From Candidatus Cloacimonadota bacterium (lineage in GTDB: Bacteria > Cloacimonadota > Cloacimonadia > Cloacimonadales > TCS61), in the NCBI GenBank assembly GCA_030626645.1, contig DAOUTP010000012.1:1-18732 (forward strand): a stretch of DNA of 18,732 nt, read 5' to 3'. Below are positions 14,362 through 18,732 of the stretch, in pieces. Position numbers and translations under genes: made by a program. The notes beneath the pieces were generated by a model that ran no database searches, was not told the DNA's origin, and worked only from the letters and a program-made list of their open reading frames with translations. The stretch's first letter is position 1. Each line of letters starts with the position of its first letter.

Positions 14362-14969
14362 TGAAGACTATCATTATTTTCTGAACTATCGTCTATGAAT
14401 ATCCTTTCAGGAGTTTTGAAAAACATTGTTTCTAACTTGGAATTAATAAATTCCACAATGCTGTAGCTTACGCCCAGAGTTATCATAATCTTTAAACCAT
14501 TGAAAAAATAGACCAAAATGAATTGTCCTTTAAATGGTCTTTTGATAATAATATGCAGAACTAAGTGCACCACAACATAACCGATTGCTTCTAATATACT
14601 AAACATTATATTTCTAATATATTTAAACCTGAACCAGGCAAGTTTGAAGATCAAAGCATATACAATAAATAGCATGAAAGTATAGATATGAAGTTGGAAT
14701 AACCCTCCGACTTGGCTGCTCAATGAAGTCCGCTTCATTAGAAAAGCAAATAAGCTTGAGATAAAGAGAACTATGATTATTGTATCAATACTTCGTAAGT
14801 ATTTGGTACTAAAAAAAATGAAACTTCCTAAAATTGAGAACATCAAAAATTGAAATCCAAATTCATTTATATTGAAAATATTCTCATCGAATATCGATCC
14901 AACGATAAAACTAATTGATATTGTGATTAACAGCAACAATACAAGAAAAATAATTTTTTGAAAACTCAT
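14355..14969 (-). CDS. Polytopic membrane protein, function unknown
   Basis: 204 residues, mostly hydrophobic. Likely membrane segments are at about 5-25, 38-56, 62-80, 93-115, 120-142 and 148-172, followed by a hydrophilic, acidic C-terminal tail (DDSSENNDSLHQ). No family motif is recognised. The size and topology recall small envelope proteins such as MreD, but I see no sequence support for that. A GGAG 7 nt before the ATG supports the start. It begins 10 nt after the beta-barrel gene stops, so it is probably the third gene of the epimerase operon. Its last 7 nt overlap the end of the uridine kinase-like gene on the other strand. No terminator is visible at this junction. Confidence 0.75.
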   Translation of the reverse strand: MSFQKIIFLVLLLLITISISFIVGSIFDENIFNINEFGFQFLMFSILGSFIFFSTKYLRSIDTIIIVLFISSLFAFLMKRTSLSSQVGGLFQLHIYTFMLFIVYALIFKLAWFRFKYIRNIMFSILEAIGYVVVHLVLHIIIKRPFKGQFILVYFFNGLKIMITLGVSYSIVEFINSKLETMFFKTPERIFIDDSSENNDSLHQ

Positions 14970-14979
14970 AAGTAGTCTC

Positions 14980-16644
14980 CTAATTTACAAAGATCCAGTG
15001 TACATTGAAATTAAAATGTGTTCCTGGATGATCTACATTTGTGAACATGATTTTATTATTTGTTAAATTTATAACATCAACACTTATTTCAAATCTGTCT
15101 GTTATTTGTAGTTTAAGATACGCATCATAATTCTCTGTATCATTCATAAATATCATATCCAGATCATCCAGCGTATAGGAATAGTTGGAATGATAAATAC
15201 GTTTTAATCCAAGTTTTATTGCATTATTGTGCTTTAATAAATAAGTGAGTTCCAAAAGATCAGACATTTGCCATTCGGGAAATGTTCTTATATAAAGATC
15301 ATCCTCATCAATAAAATTACCCGTTCTTTCATTTTTTAGCCAATGTTCAAATCTAAGCTTCAAGCTTTTTACTATGCTTAGATTTATCGTGTTCTTTACT
15401 TCGAAATAATCACCCTTAGAATATCCAATACTATTTTGTCCTATCATAACTCTGATTTTTACATGTGATGGATTAAATAGTATTCCTCCTCCAACTCTTA
15501 ATCTGGTTTGATGTTGTGAAATTGAAGACAAATAATTTGGATAATATTCATTTGAAGAATTTCTATATTCTCCGAGAATATTAAAACCGTGAAAGATCTC
15601 TTTAGTGAGTTCAGAATTTAATTGAAAATTATTCTCATCTCGATAAAAACCGGTATTACCAAAATTAAATCCCAACAAACTTGAATCATGATCAAAAGAA
15701 AGGATATGATATGAGTCATCTTGAGGAGTATTATCAGCTGGAGTTGAAATATCTTCAGCAATATATTCATAAGACAAATCAAGATGATGATCTGGAATCG
15801 AGATTTTCTTTTGTGCCAGAAGCTGTATAAGATCACGTTCTTTATAAATTTTATTTTCAATTTTGTAATCGTTATTTTTGAATTTGAAACCAATATCTAC
15901 AATTTTATTCTCAACAGTAATCGAATATTCATTCTCTTTATTAGAAGCTGAATCAAAAGGATATGAATAAGCATAAATGTCTTTTTCACCAGGAAGTGTT
16001 TGGTCAATTATGCTATTATCAAAATGAATTTTAGCAAAATCCCAATCATAACTTAGATGTAGATGAAAATTCTGAGAGGATTCATCGTCGATTCCTAACC
16101 ATATCCCTTTTTCACCTAAAAAATCTAATTGCATATCAAGGTTGGGAATTCCAAAGATTCCACCTTTCATTAAAGAAACTGCGATGTTGTTCATATTATT
16201 ATCACCGAGTCCCATATAGGTTTCGGTTATCGCTGCTGGGAGAGAATATTCTAAAGAGTTATAAAAAATGTTTCCTCTTTTATAGATTATGTTATAAAAA
16301 TTACGATTATTTTGAACAGTTTGCAAATTTCCTGTTGCAAATGGGATTTCTGAAAACCCGTTTTTCTTGATACGTACATTTAGATCAAAGGGTGAGCTTA
16401 GATGAAAGTTTTCTTTATATATTAAATGCGGCAGGAAAAGATCGTCTTCCATTTTTCTTTTTTCATCAAGAAAGTTGTTCATTTCAACCAAAAGAAGCTT
16501 TGGATCAATTCTTTCTTCTAAAGTATCAAGAATTGTTGGTTCAATATTTAATGTATCCTGTGGAGCATCTTCTTCAAGCTCAGCTTGAGCCCAGATGTAA
16601 GTTGTTAAAATAACAATTGCCATTATTATTATGAATCTTCTCAT
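14980..16644 (-). CDS. Putative outer-membrane beta-barrel protein
   Basis: 554 residues. A signal peptide (MRRFIIIMAIVILTTYIWA) is followed by an acidic, low-complexity linker (about 20-50). Then come many amphipathic strands of alternating polar and hydrophobic or aromatic residues, rich in Tyr, Phe and Asn, to the very end. The final strands (RFEISVDVINLTNNKIMF, then FNFNVHWIFVN) resemble the last strands of TonB-receptor-type barrels, including a terminal aromatic beta-signal-like end. No plug domain or TonB box is evident, so it may be a plugless porin-like or scaffold barrel. I chose the ATG at 16644: AAAGG sits 6 nt before it, and ATGA overlaps the stop of the epimerase gene, giving translational coupling. 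An ATG at 16650 has no room for a ribosome site. The substrate is unknown. Confidence 0.8.
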   Translation of the reverse strand: MRRFIIIMAIVILTTYIWAQAELEEDAPQDTLNIEPTILDTLEERIDPKLLLVEMNNFLDEKRKMEDDLFLPHLIYKENFHLSSPFDLNVRIKKNGFSEIPFATGNLQTVQNNRNFYNIIYKRGNIFYNSLEYSLPAAITETYMGLGDNNMNNIAVSLMKGGIFGIPNLDMQLDFLGEKGIWLGIDDESSQNFHLHLSYDWDFAKIHFDNSIIDQTLPGEKDIYAYSYPFDSASNKENEYSITVENKIVDIGFKFKNNDYKIENKIYKERDLIQLLAQKKISIPDHHLDLSYEYIAEDISTPADNTPQDDSYHILSFDHDSSLLGFNFGNTGFYRDENNFQLNSELTKEIFHGFNILGEYRNSSNEYYPNYLSSISQHQTRLRVGGGILFNPSHVKIRVMIGQNSIGYSKGDYFEVKNTINLSIVKSLKLRFEHWLKNERTGNFIDEDDLYIRTFPEWQMSDLLELTYLLKHNNAIKLGLKRIYHSNYSYTLDDLDMIFMNDTENYDAYLKLQITDRFEISVDVINLTNNKIMFTNVDHPGTHFNFNVHWIFVN

Positions 16645-17618
16645 AACCATCCTTTATCTTTATACCACTGATAGATTTTCTTAAAATTTAATAAATACTC
16701 ATCTTTGAATTGTATTTTCAATTTCTGTTCCGATTTGGTTGTATTTACTATCCAGTAATCTTCTTTAAATTCTTTTACTTTATCTCTATTTATTACAGGA
16801 AATTTCTTCTTAAAGACCAAACTGATAAATTCCAAAAAAGAAGCGATGGGGTAGAGCAGGAATTCAGGAATCCTTATTGTTAAAGTTTTTGAGTTCATTG
16901 CCTTACCAATTAATTTATGCAGCTCAATATTTTTTATAATTCGCGAATTTGCAGCAAAGAATATTTCATTAAAAGCTTCTTTGTTATTTATTGTTTGTTC
17001 AATAAGTTCGGTAAGTTCATTGATATAGATAAGATTATAATATTTTGTTCTAAAGCTGTTCAAAATTACAAAATGATTCTTAACCATTTTAAAAAGCTCA
17101 AGAAAATCTTTATCACCAGCGCCGTAAACAGAAACAGGTCGGATAATTGTCCATGGCATCTTTGCTTTTTTACGAATGACCTCTTCTGCAATTAACTTAC
17201 TTTTTCCGTACATAGTAACCGGATTTAAATTGTCTTTTTCCTTTTTCCCCGAACTTTCGTTTAAAGCAGGTCCCGCTGCTGCCTGACTGCTTATGAAAAT
17301 AAACTGTTTAATTGAAGAATTATTGCAAATGTTAACAAGTGTTTCGGTAAGCTTAATGTTGATCTCTTTGAATATTTCCCAATTACGGGCACGAGTTAAT
17401 GCAGCACTGTGTATCAGAATATCCTTATCTCGTAAAGCTTCTATGATCTCGTCTATATTATTATAATCAATATAGCGGATATCGTTTTTGTTTTCAATAA
17501 GATCAATATCTGAACCAGCTCTGGCAAGGCATGTAACTTCATTTCCATTTATTAGAAGTTTTTTTACCAATGCGCTGCCAACAAATCCGTTGGCTCCTGT
17601 AATAACTATCTTTTTCAT
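16641..17618 (-). CDS. NAD(P)-dependent epimerase/dehydratase (extended SDR family)
   Basis: 325 residues. The N-terminal Rossmann motif GANGFVG (8-14) fits the extended short-chain dehydrogenase GxxGxxG. The catalytic set is present: FISSQAAAGP with Ser110 or Ser111, and MYGKSK giving Tyr137 and Lys141 (YxxxK). IHSAALTRA at 69-77 is the usual cofactor-adjacent strand. The general look is of nucleotide-sugar epimerases or dihydroflavonol-reductase-like SDRs; the substrate cannot be read from the sequence. The stop codon overlaps the start of the downstream barrel gene by 4 nt (ATGA). No good Shine-Dalgarno precedes the ATG at 17618, and the only TTGAC box lies just 30 nt upstream, so its mRNA may have almost no leader. 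A link to surface polysaccharide or lipid is suggested by the neighbouring envelope genes. Confidence 0.9.
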   Translation of the reverse strand: MKKIVITGANGFVGSALVKKLLINGNEVTCLARAGSDIDLIENKNDIRYIDYNNIDEIIEALRDKDILIHSAALTRARNWEIFKEINIKLTETLVNICNNSSIKQFIFISSQAAAGPALNESSGKKEKDNLNPVTMYGKSKLIAEEVIRKKAKMPWTIIRPVSVYGAGDKDFLELFKMVKNHFVILNSFRTKYYNLIYINELTELIEQTINNKEAFNEIFFAANSRIIKNIELHKLIGKAMNSKTLTIRIPEFLLYPIASFLEFISLVFKKKFPVINRDKVKEFKEDYWIVNTTKSEQKLKIQFKDEYLLNFKKIYQWYKDKGWL

Positions 17619-17648
17619 AAATGTTATTCAAGAAATACGAATGAATCG

Positions 17649-17654
17649 GTCAAT
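17649..17654 (-). promoter_or_regulatory. Putative -35 box TTGACC for the epimerase-barrel operon
   Basis: AATTGACC is read on the minus strand 30 nt before the ATG at 17618. With normal spacing, transcription would start at or next to the start codon. The AT-rich TTGAATAACATT between them could be the -10 zone. It is weaker than the other boxes. Confidence 0.28.
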
Positions 17655-17696
17655 TGTTTTGTGTAATTTGTTGATAGAGTAGTCTCTTCAAAACTA

Positions 17697-17721
17697 TTTA
17701 CAAAAAATGTAAAACTTGACG
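17697..17721 (+). promoter_or_regulatory. TTTACA-N5-TGTAAA palindrome next to the adk -35 box
   Basis: The inverted repeat TTTACA (17697-17702) and TGTAAA (17708-17713) ends 2 nt before TTGACG (17716-17721), the putative -35 box 64 nt upstream of the adk ATG. The position suits an activator or repressor site, but the sequence is AT-rich, so chance is a real alternative. Confidence 0.3.
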
Positions 17722-17785
17722 TTAAATTACATTTTAAATTTATTCTTCTTAATATGATAAATAAATAATATAAAAAGGAGTAAAA

Positions 17786-18409
17786 ATGAATATTTTATTA
17801 ATTGGTATTCAAGGATGTGGAAAAGGAACACAGGCGATGATCCTTGAAGAGAAATTTGGTTGGAAGCATATAACAACCGGTAATCTTCTGCGCGAAAGCA
17901 TTGAGAATAAAACCAAGTTAGGTCTTACTGCTAAGAAATTTATGGATGAGGGTGAACTTGTTCCAGATAAATATGTTTTTAAGATCGTAGAGGATGCTTT
18001 ATCGAACATTGAAAAAGGATCTATCCTTGATGGATTTCCACGAAATATGGAGCAGTTGAAGTATTTGGAAAAAAATTTCACAATTGATAAAGTTGTCCTG
18101 TTAGAGTTATCTGATGAAAAAGCTATAGAGCGCGTTTCATCCAGACGAAACTGTGTTGATTGCAAGAAAGATTATAACCTTCTTTATAGCAAACCAGAAA
18201 AAGAAGGGATCTGCGATGTCTGTGGAGGTGAGATAGTTCAGAGAGATGATGATCATGAAGAAGCTATTATTAAAAGAATCGAAAAATTCTACAAAGATAC
18301 ATCAGAAGTGATATCCTATTTCTCAAATGCAGCCAAACTTATTCGAGTTAATGCTGATGATCCCATAAATATCATCCAAGAAAATATAGTAAAAGCACTT
18401 AATGTATAG
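17786..18409 (+). CDS. adk: Adenylate kinase with zinc-binding LID domain
   Basis: It catalyses ATP + AMP to 2 ADP in the cytoplasm. 207 residues, slightly shorter than the usual 214 or so. The P-loop is GIQGCGKGT (7-15), where most homologues have GPPGAGKGT; the Gly-Lys-Gly-Thr core is intact. ITTGNLLR (29-36) and LDGFPRN (81-87) are the AMP-site motifs. The LID carries four cysteines, C123-x2-C126 and C143-x2-C146, the zinc form common in Gram-positive and many other bacteria, followed by QRDDDHEEAIIKRI, the usual ATP- and AMP-contact segment. AAGGAG is 6 nt before the ATG. The next gene starts 23 nt after the stop and is probably co-transcribed. Confidence 0.96.
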   Translation: MNILLIGIQGCGKGTQAMILEEKFGWKHITTGNLLRESIENKTKLGLTAKKFMDEGELVPDKYVFKIVEDALSNIEKGSILDGFPRNMEQLKYLEKNFTIDKVVLLELSDEKAIERVSSRRNCVDCKKDYNLLYSKPEKEGICDVCGGEIVQRDDDHEEAIIKRIEKFYKDTSEVISYFSNAAKLIRVNADDPINIIQENIVKALNV

Positions 18410-18432
18410 ATACAATTCCCAATAGGAAAGAT

Positions 18433-18732
18433 ATGATTGAGGCCAAAAGAGATAGAATCCAAAAAATTGCTATTGTAATTCTTACCTTATTTGCAATTGC
18501 AAATATTGAGTTTCTCTTTCTGAAGTTAATAGAAGTAGATAGTTCTATTATAAGTCTTTATACTCAGATCTCAATATTATTTTTGACTTTGTATATAAGT
18601 TACAGATTTATAAAAAATGGAGTTACTGTACGAAGATTTCTGAATCTTCTGCCTGATATTATCTTTATTCTAATTGGACTATTAATTATAGATTCTGAGA
18701 GAGTTTTCCAATTCTATCTTATTGGTCGTCAG
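18433..18732 (+). CDS. Membrane protein, N-terminal 100 residues only (possibly a TrkH-type transporter)
   Basis: The frame opens at an ATG preceded by AGGAAAG and stays open to the window edge. The visible part has three hydrophobic segments at about 11-31, 39-60 and 72-87, joined by short charged turns. The phrase RVFQFYLIGRQ just before the edge reminds me of the linker ahead of the pore domain in some long TrkH-family potassium transporters, but this is from memory and weak. It follows adk after 23 nt, suggesting one transcript. Confidence 0.6.
   Translation, partial: MIEAKRDRIQKIAIVILTLFAIANIEFLFLKLIEVDSSIISLYTQISILFLTLYISYRFIKNGVTVRRFLNLLPDIIFILIGLLIIDSERVFQFYLIGRQ

Overview
The window is low in G+C (about one third by eye) and densely coded on both strands. 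It most resembles a member of the FCB bacteria, with Candidatus Cloacimonadota as my best guess. This rests on two secreted proteins ending in a type IX-secretion-like tail with the PNPFNPTTTISF signature, on an outer-membrane barrel protein, and on general gene style. Taxonomy is inference; no rRNA is present.

Layout. (1) 1-3381, minus strand: gpmI, a small membrane-anchored protein and a secreted esterase with a PDZ domain, spaced 15 and 9 nt apart and probably one operon. (2) 3600-5892, plus strand: a Gfo/Idh/MocA oxidoreductase (possibly GnnA-like, for lipid A sugar synthesis) and asparaginyl-tRNA synthetase, closed by a clear terminator. (3) 5949-6495: a gene-free stretch with four hairpin repeats in 132 nt, then an AT-rich leader. 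(4) 6496-10012, plus strand: two secreted proteins with paralogous C-terminal sorting tails, closed by a GC-rich hairpin probably shared with the convergent gene. (5) 10089-12513, minus strand: an NtrC-type sigma-54 response regulator and a YitT-family membrane protein. (6) 12706-14361, plus strand: a uridine kinase-like protein with a ThrRS-like N-terminal half, starting at TTG. (7) 14355-17618, minus strand: a translationally coupled operon of an SDR epimerase/dehydratase, an outer-membrane beta-barrel and a polytopic membrane protein of unknown function. (8) 17786-18732, plus strand: adenylate kinase and the N-terminus of a membrane protein cut by the window edge.

Central metabolism and translation genes (gpmI, asnS, adk, uridine kinase) alternate with envelope and secretion genes. 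Eight probable transcription units each have a TTGAC box on the sense strand 30 to 141 nt before the chosen start codon, which looks like a conserved -35 element with a poorly conserved, AT-rich -10 region.

I found no CRISPR array, transposase, phage gene, tRNA, rRNA or convincing defence system. The least expected signal is a small hairpin family with 8-bp stems and a TCCT loop, seen once between genes and once inside the coding sequence of a secreted protein. It lies near a pair of REP-like hairpins arranged head to head. The uncharacterised three-gene envelope operon at 14355-17618 is the best candidate for unknown biology, but nothing in it proves a new system.
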